Assembly: GCF_035582795.1 (NCBI RefSeq)
Contig: NC_134370.1
Span: 46,797,501-46,861,500, forward strand
Direction: 5' to 3'
Length of the DNA: 64,000 nucleotides
Source: Mycteria americana
Lineage: Eukaryota > Chordata > Aves > Ciconiiformes > Ciconiidae
The first letter of the stretch is position 1, and each line of letters begins with the position of its first letter. The position numbers and the translations under genes are program-made. Shown in pieces: positions 29,929-43,560 of the stretch. The notes under the pieces are model-generated. The model made no database searches and had not been told where the DNA came from. It saw nothing but the letters and a program-made list of their open reading frames with translations.

Positions 29929-32820
29929 AGAATATATGCCCAAAAGAGTATACGTGTTCTGAGTGATTCTGAACAGTGAGCAAACTGGGAGATGCAAGAC
30001 TGTGTTTTCAGTGAAATATCCCTGCTCCCTGTCCAAAAAGTAAATGAGGACATTGGTTCAGCTCAGCTGGTTCCAAAACGTTTAAAAACAAAAACCTATG
30101 GCAGGTCTAGAAAATAAGGGAAAGGTGGTAAAACAGTTCATTTGAAAATGTAAGATGGTTCAGATTCAGTTCTTCCAGGCTTCCCCAACAAGCGGATTGT
30201 TCAGTAATGAAACCAGGAGGATAGTTTTAAATAAAAGGGGTGAGTGAAGTCATCCACTGTGAAGACAATAAACCCGAGATTACTCAAATTAAAAAGAAGA
30301 TAAACACTGTTGATCTGCATTCAGGCAAGCTACCCCTCTGCAGAGAGCTAGGATACCTCTTTGGAAAGCAGACAGAAGCAGGTTTGGTGTCATGGTGACT
30401 GCAGACTAAGACTTCATTAATGTTGAGAAATTATTGATAGCACAGCCTCTTCATATGGTCCCAGAGTTCCCTCCCCTATCAAAGATTATTTCAATGACTC
30501 TTTTGCCATTGTTACTAATCACTTGAAATTAGGTCCATGACATCATGTGGCAGTGAAGAGAGAAGCGTATCACCAAACAAATGAGACTCCTTGAAGTTCT
30601 TGAAGTCGCTTCTTATCTTCACAGTTTGGATAGCCTTTTGCATAATAATCAACAATTTCAAATATATTGGTCATACCACCTCCTCAAAGAGACGGAAGAC
30701 ACTCTTTGAAATTACAGGCCAGACTTCATACACACAACAAGCACTGACATGGTGTCACACAGTAACGAAGAGCTAATGTCTCTTTGATAAAGCTGTCTTC
30801 ACTGAGTTGGATTTTCTTGCCATGGTGTCAGGAATAGTTGACGAGACAGACGTGTTATTAAGTGGTAAAAATAAACAGATGGAAGAGACAAGTGAGAGAT
30901 TTCAGCTAGCACTTTCCAGAATGTTTCAGCAAAGAATAACCTCCTAATTTCCATTCCCTACCAGAGATGAAAAATATGAGACACTTACCCAAGTGTTGCA
31001 TGGTCACAGATCCTGTGCACCAGTGGGGCACCCACTGTAACACTGGACCACAAGTCCCTTGAGTCAACAGCTTGTCCCCACCTGACCACAGGGCTCATGA
31101 GATGGGGCAGTTCATGGACCTGGAGAAGGGATGCTGGTCCTGACCTGCTGCTACTCTGGATGCAAAGTCATCGTCGTGGAGAGCATTGAAGCATGTCCAC
31201 GTGTGTGCTGACTGCCTTGGTTCCTGCTGGGCATCATGACCTATTTTTGAGCCCCCTTCCTCTTTTCTCACTCTCCTTCCCCAGTCCACAGCGGTCTCTT
31301 CTCCTCAGCTTTCTTTTTGTCTCACCCCTTCGCACTGTGGAGGATGCAGCAGTTTGGCCAGGGCTGTGCCAGCACACTGCCCAAGCAGGGGAAGGACAGA
31401 AGACGATAGGCAGGCTGAGGATGTTTCATCTCCTGGGATTTCAACAGTTAGAGCATCAGCTCCTGCAGGGATGTGACAGGGAAATAGTGTTAAGGGGCAA
31501 CATTGTGAGCATGGAGGAGCCTGCCTTTGCATCTGGGGTCCTTACCACAGCAGGGCATGACAGAAAGTCCTCTTTTCTGTAGAGTCAATAGAAAAGGGCA
31601 GTTGCTCCCAGACATGGCTCCTGCCCAGCCTGTTGGACAATACATTACTGGAAAAGTAGAGGGCAGCTTCTGCTGTGTCACTGCAGCCTTCTCCCACCTG
31701 CCTGCCTTATTCTTCTGTGTTGCTTAATATCAATTATAAAATATTAAATCAGATAAATACCTTTGACCTTTCTGGATGATAAGAAAATACATTGTTCTGC
31801 CTCCTAAAATGCCATTGTTTTCACTAGAAATGCTAATGGGATTATGTAAAGGTTATTTCAGGCTCCTCTCAAGTCTGGAGACGTGGCAAAACAACCATGA
31901 TGCCCTTTGTTTATGCCTTTTTAATGACTGCTTTTATCTCCAGGTATCTGAGGCCTCTGCATCTGCTCAGGTGCTCACTTGTGGGGTTCTTGGGCTGCTT
32001 TTGAGGGGAAACTCCCTGGGGAATATAAATGTATATGTGCTGTCATATTAGAGATCTGGAGGAGAGCTGGTGTGGTGGAGAGCTCTGGAAGTCTGGCAAG
32101 GATTTGACGTCTATGTCTTGATACTTGCGGGTATGCGTCCTTCTGCAGTTTGCAGTATGAGCGTCGGGGAGCATGTACGCATGGGTCCAACATGCTCCTG
32201 TGGCGCATCTGCACAGCAGTGTCTGCACTAGTGTACACCAGTGCACTCCTGGGGCTCCGTCTTCTGGTTTCCTTTCTTCGAGGTATCTGTCTGTGAGTCT
32301 GTGCCAGGATGCACGCATGAGTGCACGCAGTTCTTGTGATGAGCAAGTTGTGTGGCGCAGTCCCTGTTTGCAGCCTCCAGTCTAGACTGGCCTTCGCTGC
32401 ACTGTGCAGAAGTGATGGGCTGAGTAAGAAGCATAGTTCACAAGCCAGACAGCTACAGAAATAACCATGGTGCTCGACTTGCTCTGTTCTCTGGGAAGGT
32501 GCTTCCAAAAGCATGTTTTCCTCTAATTTTTGGTTGTTATTGTTTTTTTGTCCAGGCCCTTGATTTTTACTAAGTCATTCCCTTGCATCCCAAAACAGCC
32601 CCAGTGTTGTGCAGGGGGCTTGTGATGGCCTGATAACCTCATTGCTTTCCAGAGAAAAGCGGAGCACCAAGATAGACTGTCATAATTTCTCACACCAGAA
32701 ACATCAGGAAAGAATGGGTTCTCACTGGAGAACCCCCACGTCCCTGCCTCCATGTGGGGTGATAAATACATTTCTTTAAACTGGCACTGTCATGAGCATT
32801 AGGGTCACAGACATCCTAGG
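29929..32820. other. Intergenic region, no gene supported
   Basis: Mostly AT-rich unique sequence. The 179-codon antisense frame at 31975-32514 has no recognisable domain and is treated as chance. Confidence 0.5.
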
Positions 32821-32824
32821 CATC

Positions 32825-33190
32825 AAAATCACAGCATCATTGAATGGTTTGGGTTGGAGGGGACCTTTTAAAGATATAGTCCAATCCCCCTGCCATGGGC
32901 AGGGACATCTTCCACTTGATCAGGTTGCTCAAAGCCCCATCCAACCTGACCTTGAACACTTCCAGTGATGGGACATCCACAACTTCCCTGGACAACCTGT
33001 TCCCATGTCTCACCACCCTCATCGTAAAAAATGTCTTCCTTATATCCAATCTAAATCTACCCTCTTTCAGTTTAAAACCATTGCACCTTGTCTTGTCACT
33101 GCAGGCCCTGGTAAAAAAGTCTTTCTCCATCTTTCTTATAAGCCTCATTTATATATTGAAAGGACGCATTAAGAGTGGCCTGAGCAAGCT
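32825..33190 (-). mobile_element. CR1 LINE 3' end, antisense
   Basis: The minus strand reads the CR1 ORF2 C-terminus: [57 protein letters not shown]. It then ends in the CR1 tail (TCCAACCCAAACCATTCAATGATGC on the minus strand, in part). It is truncated at its 5' side and is a 3'-end-only copy, as is usual for CR1. Confidence 0.9.
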
Positions 33191-33235
33191 CTGAGCAAGT
33201 TGATTGGGCTCTGAGCAAGCCAATCTAGGCCTGTG

Positions 33236-33322
33236 AACAGCCTTGCTTCCAGCAGGAGGTTGGCCTGGGGACATCCAGGGAGTCCTTCCACCCCAAGTCC
33301 TTCTAGGAGTCTATAAAAATTG
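33236..33322 (+). mobile_element. CR1 3' terminal fragment, sense
   Basis: GCTTCCAGCAGGAGGTTGGC, then AGGGAGTCCTTCCACCCC, fits the sense CR1 3' end. It lies just after an antisense CR1 end. Confidence 0.55.
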
Positions 33323-36300
33323 CTGTGAAATTCCGTTTAGCTGCAGTCTTCTGCCTTCTCATGCTCTCCTGAAGCTTGTTTTTGACGAGGAAAAGATAAA
33401 AACAGAAATGTGGCCAACACAAGGACACTCCTCCCTGCCCACACTGGCTGAAGCTTCACATTGTCCTGGGTCATTTGTCCCATTGGTGGCAGATGATGGG
33501 CGTGTGTGCAGATACTCTGAGGGCTGCCTGTAGTAGTAGGATGGGAATTCACAGTTTTCCTAAAAAATTATTTTTTGAACCTGAGGAAGGGAAATGGTAT
33601 CTTGGGAACAATTCTAAGCATAGCTTGATTGTGTTACTAGATTAATTTGAGAAGAACAAGAGATGGTTCCTGGAGAGCAGAGGGGTACATTAGCTAGGAC
33701 AGATGGGATTACATCTTTCACAGCTAGCAGAGAGAGAGAAAAAGAGAAGGCGGTTGTCACTGCCTGTTGAATGCAAAAGCATTTAGCAAAGAGCACGGCC
33801 AGAGAAAGGTGGTGCATCCCTGGTGTTCAGTGGAGATAGGAATTGTAAATCCTGTTGCTAAAAGCTGTAATTCTCTCTGTTGAAGTTATTTTGTAGGCCT
33901 CCCTGGAGGATCATGCCTGAGAGGTCAGAGAGAGCGCAGAGCAGCTGCTTTAGGAGGACGCTACTCTCATTGCTGATGGGGGGTTTCTCATGCACGTTGG
34001 CTATGCAAATTCATATAGTAGGTTTGGTTTTCTCACCTAGTTTCAGTGAGACCATTTGAATCCTCCCAGGCTGGAGGATTTCACAGTGTGGGATGCACAC
34101 AGCATAGTTTGATCATACCGTGATGGGCAGCGATCTTGGCCATGTCTGCAGGACAGGATTTGTATGTGGTGCTCCAGCTTGGTGTGCTTCTGTGCAACGG
34201 CTGCTCCCTGCAAGTTTGGTTTGGATGATCGCTTTGGTAGCATTTGAAGGGAGAAGAGGGAAGACACTTCAGAGGACAGTTGTTTTTCCAATATATGTGC
34301 CATTTGTGTAAAGTTTTTTCTGGAGAGGTGCCAGATGAAGTTGGGACAAGCAGTGGAGGTTCAAGAGGGGAGCTTGTCTTTTTTCCCCCCAACAGTATCA
34401 GCTGGTCTAATGAGATTTATGCACTCTCTCTACAGCCCTTGCCAAGTTATATCCTTAGACCACTATTGCTACTGCTAAATTGATACCTTCATTCACTATG
34501 TTTGTCTCCAAAGTCCCACTGCTGCTGAGTTACTCTCATCCTTTCACTTTCTCTATGTCTTTCAAAAGAGTCTCCCTGGCACCTGTGTTAATTAGAGAAA
34601 ATCTGAAATTTAATTACTAACACAACATTTCCAGTTTTGGGATCATCTTTCCCAGTGCACTGCTGGCATAACAGAGCCACTGGATTCCCTCCTGAGACTG
34701 CTGAGACCCACTGCAGTCTCGCAGGTGCCTGTCTGCAGTCACTGTCTGCAGTCACCCATCACATCATTGCTGCTGGGACTCCCCGTGACACTGGCTGCAC
34801 TGGGTCAAGTGCCCACAGCCTCCCTCTCCTGCAGCCAGGGAGACACCGTGGACCCACCCTGGTGACCAAAATCACAAGAAGCAGCCAAATAATCTGCAGC
34901 CGTAAGCCTGGAGCAGCACTGTGGGCAGGGAGCAGCCCCAGCCTGAGCTCAAATTTCAGTGAATTTTGGATACACGCATGTCTTTTGTGCATGTAACCCT
35001 TGAATTAAGTGTCTGCTGCTTGTGAAATGATAATGTCAAAGCTAATAGCTTCGCACGAAAGGTGAGATCTCATCTGGAGGGTCCAGTCTTGGCACTGATT
35101 TGGGACAGTCCTGCTGAGGATGCAATGGAGAACACCAAGAAGCATGCTGAAAAGTACAATCAATCTGGGAGGAAAAATGGAAGGATCTTGGGCAGAAGAG
35201 AAGATTTATGGAAAGCATAAGATCGATCCTTCTAAATGGTCTGCATGCTGTGTCTATCAGGCTTTGAAGTTCCTCAGGTGATGGGTGCTTATCACTCAGT
35301 GAGACAAAGCAAGAGCCTATTTAATGCTCTTCCCTTTGACATCAGCCCAGTCAACCCATCTCAACTCCTCCAGCAGGAAATTAGGAAACGCATCACAAAC
35401 CCCCAGCACATCAGCAAACTCCAGCAGTTTCCTTCAGACAATTTAAATGGCTGGATCAAAAGGACTATCTCAGACATACAAGGTCCCTGTGCAGTTGGCA
35501 GAAGTGCAGCAGCTCTTCTTGAAGTACTTGTGTGATGTGCATCCTTCTCTGCTGGCCCTGACTCTGCAGGGCCTGGCTCCAAAGTCAAGGTCTAAGCCTG
35601 TCTGTAGAGCAATGCATCGCTCCTGCTCTCTGTCCTGGGAAGGCTGGTCGCCACTGAAGAGAAATGCAGAAGCCTAGGTCTGAAAAGAGGCCACCATCCA
35701 CCCCAGACCCACGACACTGTGCTTTGAGTGCAAGCATGTTTCGGGCAGGTGCTGATCCTGAACATGGGATCTACAAGATCAAACCCTCTCTTTGAAAAGC
35801 ACCTTAAAGTTGGGGGACTGTAGGTGATGGCGATAGCAGTGGCATTAGAGAGCAACATGCTTTCAGTCAGAAAGGACTCTGTCCAGCATGGGCAGCATTG
35901 CCCTGGGGAAGGGGGATATAGGAATGGAAAGGATGTTCACCAGAAACCCCTTCAACCCAGTACATTACTGCTAGCAATGTGACATGGCAAGATGCTGTGG
36001 GAGAAGACGAGAAACCTGCTGCCTCCCACACAGGCCAATTCCTTTATTGCTCATTTCCTTCCTAACCCAAAGCTGTAGGTTATAATTTTACCCTGTCTAC
36101 CCCATCGTAATTTTACTCTTTGTCTTCATCAATGCTTTAATGAGCCTTACTCAGCCCTTTCATAAGAAGAGGTTTTTTAATCCACAATGCAATAAGGCTG
36201 CTTATTCATTCCTGGCTCCTCTCCACTATTTTCTCTCACATGAAACGCTTCTGCTTCCAGGTAGGCTGCAATAAGAGTGCTTAGGACATCTCTGCTGCGC

Positions 36301-37637
36301 TGGTATGAGTCAATACGAGTTCAACCTTTGGAAAATTGTTTCTTGAAGGCCAGAGACATTTGTTTGTCCTATACTTAAACATCTTTCACTGACACATCAG
36401 AGCAACCACAGCCCATCACTTAGCATCCTGAGTGACAGCACAGCATAAGTGAGAGCCCAATGAATGTCTAACAGGATAAAAAAGAACATGAAAATACTCT
36501 AATGTCCACAGTTAATGGGGTCAAAGGAGGCCTACTATGGAAAACTTCATTTTCAGATGACTTTTGACTGTGCTAGTACAGTGCTTTCTTATCATCACAG
36601 TCCCTAGTGTTTTTAAGGCATAAAAAGAATTTTCTCCATAACAAATCTTACAATTGTTTTCTTCTTTTTCTGAAAAGCCTGTTTGTCACAGCCCCTTATA
36701 GTTTCCTATCTTTCTTCATCTTTCTCCCGAAGCTTGGTTTGAACAAAAAGTAGTCAGCATCCTGCACCTCTTACGAGATGCTATGTCCTGATACACAGTG
36801 TTATTTTTTTCCTTTCTCCACACCCCAGTCATCTTTATGAAAAAGTAATCAGATGAGATAGCTTCTACTGTTAAACAAAACAATAAAAAAGTTAGTGCCT
36901 TTTGGTGCCAGAACTCTCCTATATTTTGTTGACTTGTAGCCCAAATTTGCCAACAGGGCACAAGCCTAAGAAACCTCTGCTTTGCAGTCCCTTCCCAAGG
37001 AGACAGGATTTGGGAGCTAGACAGTCGCACGCCCTGCTGACAGCACTGTAGTTCCTGTGTCAGCATACAGGCTGCAATTCCTCAGCTACAGGCTGACTCT
37101 GTGTTCAGGAGCTAGCTCTTTTTCCAGGGACATATGAGTGTGAAGGCAACTTATTATCAAAGGCAGAGTGGAGACCAGTTCTGCCTGCTCAGTCTTATAA
37201 TGCAGCGAAAGCCTCCAGCACACACGGGACACACCACCAGTTGTCTCAGTTAAGCCAGGTTTGAATTTAAGGACAAAGCAAGCTGAGAGGGGAAGGAAGA
37301 TATGGTGTATAAATTCCCAAGGTCCTTCTCCCTCTAGGGATGAAAAACCAAAGGTCTGGAGAAGAAGGGAGAGAAAGTCATTGGCAAGCAAAGATCAACT
37401 TTTAGGAAATAGATTTTGCATCTAAAACTGCTTCTCGCGAGCTGCAGCACTGAGAGATGTTGCTGAAGGCTGTGACCTCTCCAGGGAAGTAATTACTGCT
37501 GCTTAATACCAGCCTTCTCCTCCAGCTTTTTCTCAGTAAGGCCTACAGAGGGGCATTGAACTATGTCCTATGTGGCACCAGTATGGGCTGCCCCAAGCTG
37601 AAATGGCTCTGCCCATGCCACCTCATGTGGAGCAGAT
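33323..37637. other. Intergenic region, no gene supported
   Basis: No gene seen. A stretch at about 35060-35100 (GTGAGATCTCATCTGGAGGG) looks like a sense CR1 ORF2 remnant, at low confidence. Confidence 0.45.
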
Positions 37638-37907
37638 GATGCAGAAACTAAAGGTGATACAGGAGCCAAAGGCAATGCAGAAATGAGAGACGATGTAGGA
37701 GGCAGGGGAGACGCAGGAGGGAGAGTCAATGCAGGAGGGAGAGTTGATGCAGGAGGGAGAGGAGATGCAGGAGGCACAGGAGATGCAGGAGGGAGAGTCG
37801 ATGCAGGAGGGAGAGGTGATGAAGGAGGCAGAGGCAATGCAGAAGGCAGAGGCAAAGCAAGAGGCAAAGGAAATGCAAGAGACAGAGGCAATGCAGGAGG
37901 TAGAGGC
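37638..37907. repeat. 18-bp minisatellite, 15 units
   Basis: Fifteen contiguous units of exactly 18 bp, consensus GATGCAGGAGGGAGAGGC with a purine-rich strand. The outer units are more diverged. The period is a multiple of three and the unit has no stop, so five of six frames stay open across it. The frames give (GDAGGR), (MQEGE.), and on the other strand Pro-, Cys- or Leu-rich repeats. No start context, splice site or promoter makes any of them a credible gene. Confidence 0.92.
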
Positions 37908-40900
37908 ACACATGTGCCAGGCAGCACAAGCAGAGGGGTGAGGAAAAAAGCAAGATATGCTCCAGCTGCAGCAACTTGTCTACATTTATCCCCTGGCTGC
38001 ATAAACATGGGCTAAGTGAGCAGATGTGGGGGGCTCTGCCCTCACTTGTGAAATAATGTGAGACACAAAGATGAAGGCAAGACATTTACGTTACCAAAAT
38101 CCAAACCAGATTGAAAATTTAGCGGTTTTTCTGAGACGTTGATTTTTCCTTTGACTGAGAGCTTGGTGGAAGGACTAACCAGGGAGCAAGAGACAGCAGA
38201 GCGCCCTGGAGCACACCTCCAGGGAGCTCACGGGAGACACATCTGGGCACCACATAGGTGTAAACCAGCTCCTAATGCAAATGCACAAGGTGAACCACAT
38301 TCTGTGTTGCTGCACGACTGTACAGCCATTCTGGTGTTGTGAAAGGGTAACACGGAGCTGGCCCGCTTCCCAGAAAGCAGAGTCAAGCACCAAGCTTTGG
38401 CCGCCTTACCCTCAGCGTCAGTGTTGCTGTGTGGTCAAGTTGTGGGTTTTCTGGGAGAAGCGTGAAGTGAGCTGAACTAGTTGCATGGCAATTTAATGTT
38501 TCCTGGTATGATGGAGACTATCCTGGCAATGCGAGCAGTCTGTTTTAGTATGTGAACTTAAATAGCGGTGCAATAACAAATACTTGGAGACTAATGCTGT
38601 GATGAACAAAATTCATACATAAACTTTTCCACTGTAAAGGTTCAGCTGCATTTTCCTACTATTGTGCTGAGAGAGAAAATAGTAACATACAATTCTGAAA
38701 ACAAAAATCCACGAAGTTTTCAAGTTTCAAATTAGTGAAAAGATTTTGTTAATACTTTCCAGGAAAAAAGAAAAAGAAACTATGACAGGGTGGAGATCAA
38801 ACATGGAGGATTTTTGCCTCATCTGTGGAATTCCTAGGAACTCTCAATGTTTGGAAAGCAAGAAGAAAAATCCTTTGGTTGCTAGCTATCCTCTTGTCCC
38901 TAGCTATGAAGAAAAGCCTCCACCCCAGATTGGGTACAGTTTAAAATCTGGCTGTGCTCCTCAGCGCAGGCTGTGGGATAAAGCCTCAGCATGTGCCACA
39001 TGGCCCCGGGCTGGAACCGCCCAGCGTGCTGCCCATGCAGATTAAATTGCTCAGGTGCCTCACAGTACCCAGTGACCTTTCCACTGCGCCGCAGGGAGGA
39101 TCAGCAAGTCTCCTGCGAGCACCTGGGAAAGTGCCTGAGATGATAATTTCAACACCAATAAGCACGAGACAGGTACTCAAGTATGTATGGGCCAGGGCAG
39201 AAATTGCATGGTCAGTGGGGCTCTGCACCAGAAGCCCTCATTTCTGAGCTATTTTATTCTTACTGTAGTGCTGAAATTAGCTTCTGTACATGATGTCAGT
39301 TTTAACATTTTAAATATGAAAACTCTCCAGCCACTGGACGATGCCAGAAGTGTCAGATTCACTTTAGGATTATCAATGCATTTGCACAGAAAGCAAAAAT
39401 CCTACACCTCATTTTGGGGCTACATTGCACTTAATCCTTGTTTGACACCTGGAAACATAGTCATTCATTCTCCTAAATGACTCTCCTAGCTATATGAGAT
39501 AATTTGCATGTAGTGTAATTTCATCTATTCACCTCTTTTTTCCTGCATTACCTTCAAAACTGGTCGTATTGACTGCCCATTCCTCCTGTAGGAAAAAAAA
39601 ATAGAGCTTGTAATAACCAAAGGCTGTTGTAACATAAGGACACAAGCTCTGCTTCCCCAAAAGATCCATCTCGAGACGGTAAGGATAGAGTGAAAGGGCA
39701 GACAGTTAGGGTTTCTGGGGTATCTCTGTTTGATGTAAACATTTTACTATTAAGCTTAATTGGAGAAACTAATTGAAGAAAAGGCTTTATGCAAAAAGCC
39801 CAGTCTGGGACTGAGCCTGCCCACACTGGACCGCCCTGTTGCAGTTCAATGTGTTGGCCAAACTATGGGACTACACAATGGCTACCACCAAGTCCAGAAC
39901 ATTCCACTTACCCCTCAGCTATGCTTGCAACACAGACCAACTTTGCACCTGCATCTACATTACTCTCTCTCTTTTCATGACCATGCAGAACAATCTCTTG
40001 AGCTTTCTTGGTGAGGCTTTTCAAGGTACAATTGCATTGAAATTGCTGGGAGAGTGCTATGGGCAGTATAGCACAGGGAACCCTTGCAGAATTATTCTTC
40101 TTGCAGTTTTCTCAAGCTTTGGTTAAACTTTCTAGCAAAGTTCAGGAGAGTTTCCAGGAGCAACGTGGGCTGTGGCTTGATGCTGCTGGTCTTTCTGCCC
40201 CAGCAGCTCTCCCTCTGGCTGACTTCCACCTGGGAGCCAACTACTCCAGTCTTCATTTTTGCCCACACAACTGCTTGTGGGACGATATGTAAGCTGATGA
40301 AGGAAGTAATGAAGTTTAATTTCTTCCCCAAAGAGGTTTATAAAGCCTGGATCAGTTCTCTCTGGTTCACAGAGCTGTCCCGCTGCCATCACATGGGGCT
40401 GGAGGCACAAAGGCAAGAACAGCTCAAGCCAGTTTTGTCACCCTGGGAAATGTATGGGGAAACCACTGTGTCCCCCAGCCACCCCAGAACTGAGGCCAGG
40501 CCCAGGGCTGCAGTTACATGAAACATTGTTTCAGCAGGAGAACCATCTTGAGAAGGTCCTCTTGCCATAGCCTGGGGCATGGGAGTGAGCCCATCTGGAG
40601 CCAACTTGAGAAGAAGGGGGTCACTGTGAACCTGGCTTGCATTCAGCAATCAGGTGCAGAGCCCCACAAGCGGTTGCATCAGTACAAAGCAATACGAAGC
40701 CCAGGGCTTTGCGCTGTCTCCACTGCTGGCACAGACGATTGCACAAAGGTTCCTTGCTTGCCCAGACCTTGGAGCACGTCCGTACTGCACTGGAGCCTGC
40801 AGTTCTCATGGGTGAAGAAAATTGGCTGTCTGGAAGTTATTCTCCCAGTTTTCTAGTTGAGTAGTAAAACGGGTTTGCTATTGCGCTAGCAAAAGCCAAT

Positions 40901-42870
40901 ATGGGAAATGTGCATCCTTGCCATTCCAGCACCCTTTGACTACAACCTCCCTGCAAGAAATCAGTCTACCTCATCACATCTCCAACTCTACTAAATGGGA
41001 ATCAGAAGCATGGCTGGGCACAAAACAGTTCTTCTCTAACAGTATTTTGCCAAATTAGGGTTCTTATTCCTATTCCCAAACTCGCTGGGATACACAGCTT
41101 CGTTCTTTTCGATTTGATGCAGGAATTTAAGGTCAGGTCTCCATCACTGCAAGCGAGTACCACGACCGCTGACTACAAGCTGCCTTGAGCATGGATGTGG
41201 AGTAAGGGCAAGTTTTTTCCATGTTTGTGGTGGATCAGTGGTCGTATAGAGGGATCTTCGTTGAAGAGATGTGTTGGCTCATCAGCGTATGTGTCAAGAA
41301 ATAAAGATGGGGGAAAAATCTGTTTGGGGCAATGCAGAGGGCATGCCCTGGGAGTCAGGGAGACCAAAAAGCCAGAGTGAAAAGTGTAAATGGTTTTAAA
41401 TGTATACAGATTAAAACTGTGTAATTAATTACCCTGATTTAAGTTACACTGATTTTTTTTTTTGTGTAGATAACGCTGAAGGCTACACTGTTGTCTTAAA
41501 GGGATGTTTGTGTCTGGAGATTCATTCTCACCCTGCCAATAATAAACCTCCCCTAGAGTTTCTGAAACCTTAATTATAGTTTTGTAACATGCAAGTTTTG
41601 CAACCAGCTCAAGGTAATTCTCTATAACACCGAGCTCTGACAGAAACAAATTAATCTGATTTGAAAACTGACAGTTGCCTAGGCATGAGTGCTCAAGACT
41701 TTATTACATTTGTTATGTATAAATAAAATGGGTCTCACCATACTTGCCAGCCCACCTGCCTACATATGCACACGCACACCCTCCAACATAGCCAGCACCT
41801 GGGAAGAACCAGTTTCCCCCAGCTAAAAAGCAAGCACTAACAACCCCAAGCAGGAGGAAGAATTAAAAGTGAAGATCTCGGATGCAGCTGGACATTGTTT
41901 GAGTATTTCATCCAGGGGCTTCCCTCACTGAGGTGCCACCAGGACACAGGCGTTCCCACTGATGCTGCTCCCTGCTCCAGCCTCAGCACGTCCCAAGCAC
42001 AGAGGGCTGCTTTGTAACAGCATCTCCTTTAGATCCACAGCTTTCATCTCTACCACATCAAATCCTTTAGCTTGGATCACGAAACAAGGGACAAATTTAA
42101 ACCTCAAAAAAAAAAAAAAGGAGGAAGACTTTTTATTTCCAGATTTGTCAAATTACCCCATTGGACTAAAAATAAAAAAAGAAATGCAATTTTTAGATCA
42201 TACAGAAGAATATAGATTCTCCTTAGTCCTTTCCGTGTCTCTGCTGTCTTGAGGAGGGGAATGTAGCTTCCCACTTGGCCATTCTAGGGCTGCCTCTCCT
42301 CCTTGGCCATCTGGGATGGAGCTAAATTCCCATTGGTGTTGTATTTCTTAATTAGCACAATCCTTCAAATTACAGTGGCTTTCCTGCAAGCCACAACTTG
42401 TTCAGGACTGTGGCAGATCTTTATAAATTGTGTAAGAAATGTCAGCTCTCTTACTAGATACAACTTACAGCTCCTAAGCAGCTTTTCATGGAGACATGCT
42501 AAAAATACAGGTAACAGTCGTGATATTGGAAGTGTTTTCTCTGCATGACTTCCTTTGTCCTTTTCTTGGTCTTGAGGGACAGGCTATCACCTCCAAAAGG
42601 AGAAAGGTGATGACACCAATTCAGAAAGGAAGGAAGTGAAGCTATGACTGTCAATTAAAAAAAAGAAGAAATATATTTTGCCCATAGGACTGATGAGAAG
42701 GGAAAAAATAATTGTTTAACGAGATAAGAAACAAATGCAGTATGAACAATGCTGTATGTCCAGTGCCAGGTGTAGATGGTAAAAATGTCATGTCACAGGA
42801 AAGACAAACTCAAGAAATACTTGTCTTTTATTATGATGGGAGGGTGACATATTCATACCTGAACACAAAA
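37908..42870. other. Intergenic region, no gene supported
   Basis: No coding or RNA gene recognised. There is an A14 run at 42106-42119. Several 80-145 codon frames lack family resemblance. Confidence 0.5.
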
Positions 42871-42872
42871 AG

Positions 42873-43395
42873 CTTCACAGCATCACAGAGTGGTTGAGGT
42901 TGGAAGGAACCTCCAGAGGTCACCTGGTCCAACCTCAAGCAAGGCCACCTAGAGTCAGTTGCCCAGGAAATCCAGATAGCTTTTGAACACCTCCAAGGAT
43001 GGAGACTTCACGACCTCCCTGGGCAACCTGTGCCAGCACTCGGTCACCCTCACAGTGAAAAAGTGTTTCCTGATGTTCAGAGGGAACCTCCTGTGTTTCA
43101 GTTTGTGCCCATTGCCTCTAGTCCTGGCTCCGGGCACCTCTAAGAGGCTCCATCCTCTTTGCACCCTCCCTTCCGGTATTTATAGACATCAATGAGATCC
43201 TCCTGACCCTTCTCTTCCCCAGGATGAACAGTCCCAGCTCTCTCAGCCTTTCCTCATACATGAGATGCTCCAGTCCCTTCACCATCTTGGTGGTCCTTCA
43301 TTGGACTCTCCAATCTCTCTAGTAGTGGTGAGCCCAGCACAGGATGCAGCTCTCCAAGGGTGGCCTCACCACCACTTCTGAATCCACCACTATGG
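42873..43395 (-). mobile_element. CR1 LINE 3' end, antisense, relatively well kept
   Basis: On the minus strand it carries the CR1 ORF2 C-terminus ([48 protein letters not shown]) and the tail that ends in a CTCTGTGATGCTGTG-like repeat at about 42875. It is better preserved than the copies at 7.7 and 32.8 kb, so it looks younger. It is 5'-truncated near 43395. Confidence 0.92.
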
Positions 43396-43547
43396 AAGAT
43401 GTTAAGCACAAACCATTACAATTAATTTTTTTTTTAACTGTAGGACTTGATAGTGCATACCTGGGAGTTTTATCAGCTAAGGAAGATGCCGAGCAATTAG
43501 CATCAACAGTCAATAAATACTAACAGCCTACACCGGCTCCGTAGGGC

Positions 43548-43560
43548 GGGGGGGGGGGGG
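43548..43560. repeat. G13 homopolymer
   Basis: Thirteen consecutive G bases, about 230 bases before the CpG island begins. Confidence 0.85.

Noticed and set aside
31975..32514. 179-codon antisense frame
   Set aside because: No recognisable domain, no compositional sign of a protein, and no gene structure around it.
37568..38008. 146-codon antisense Pro/Leu/Ala repeat protein
   Set aside because: It is produced by the 18-bp minisatellite, which opens four other frames equally.
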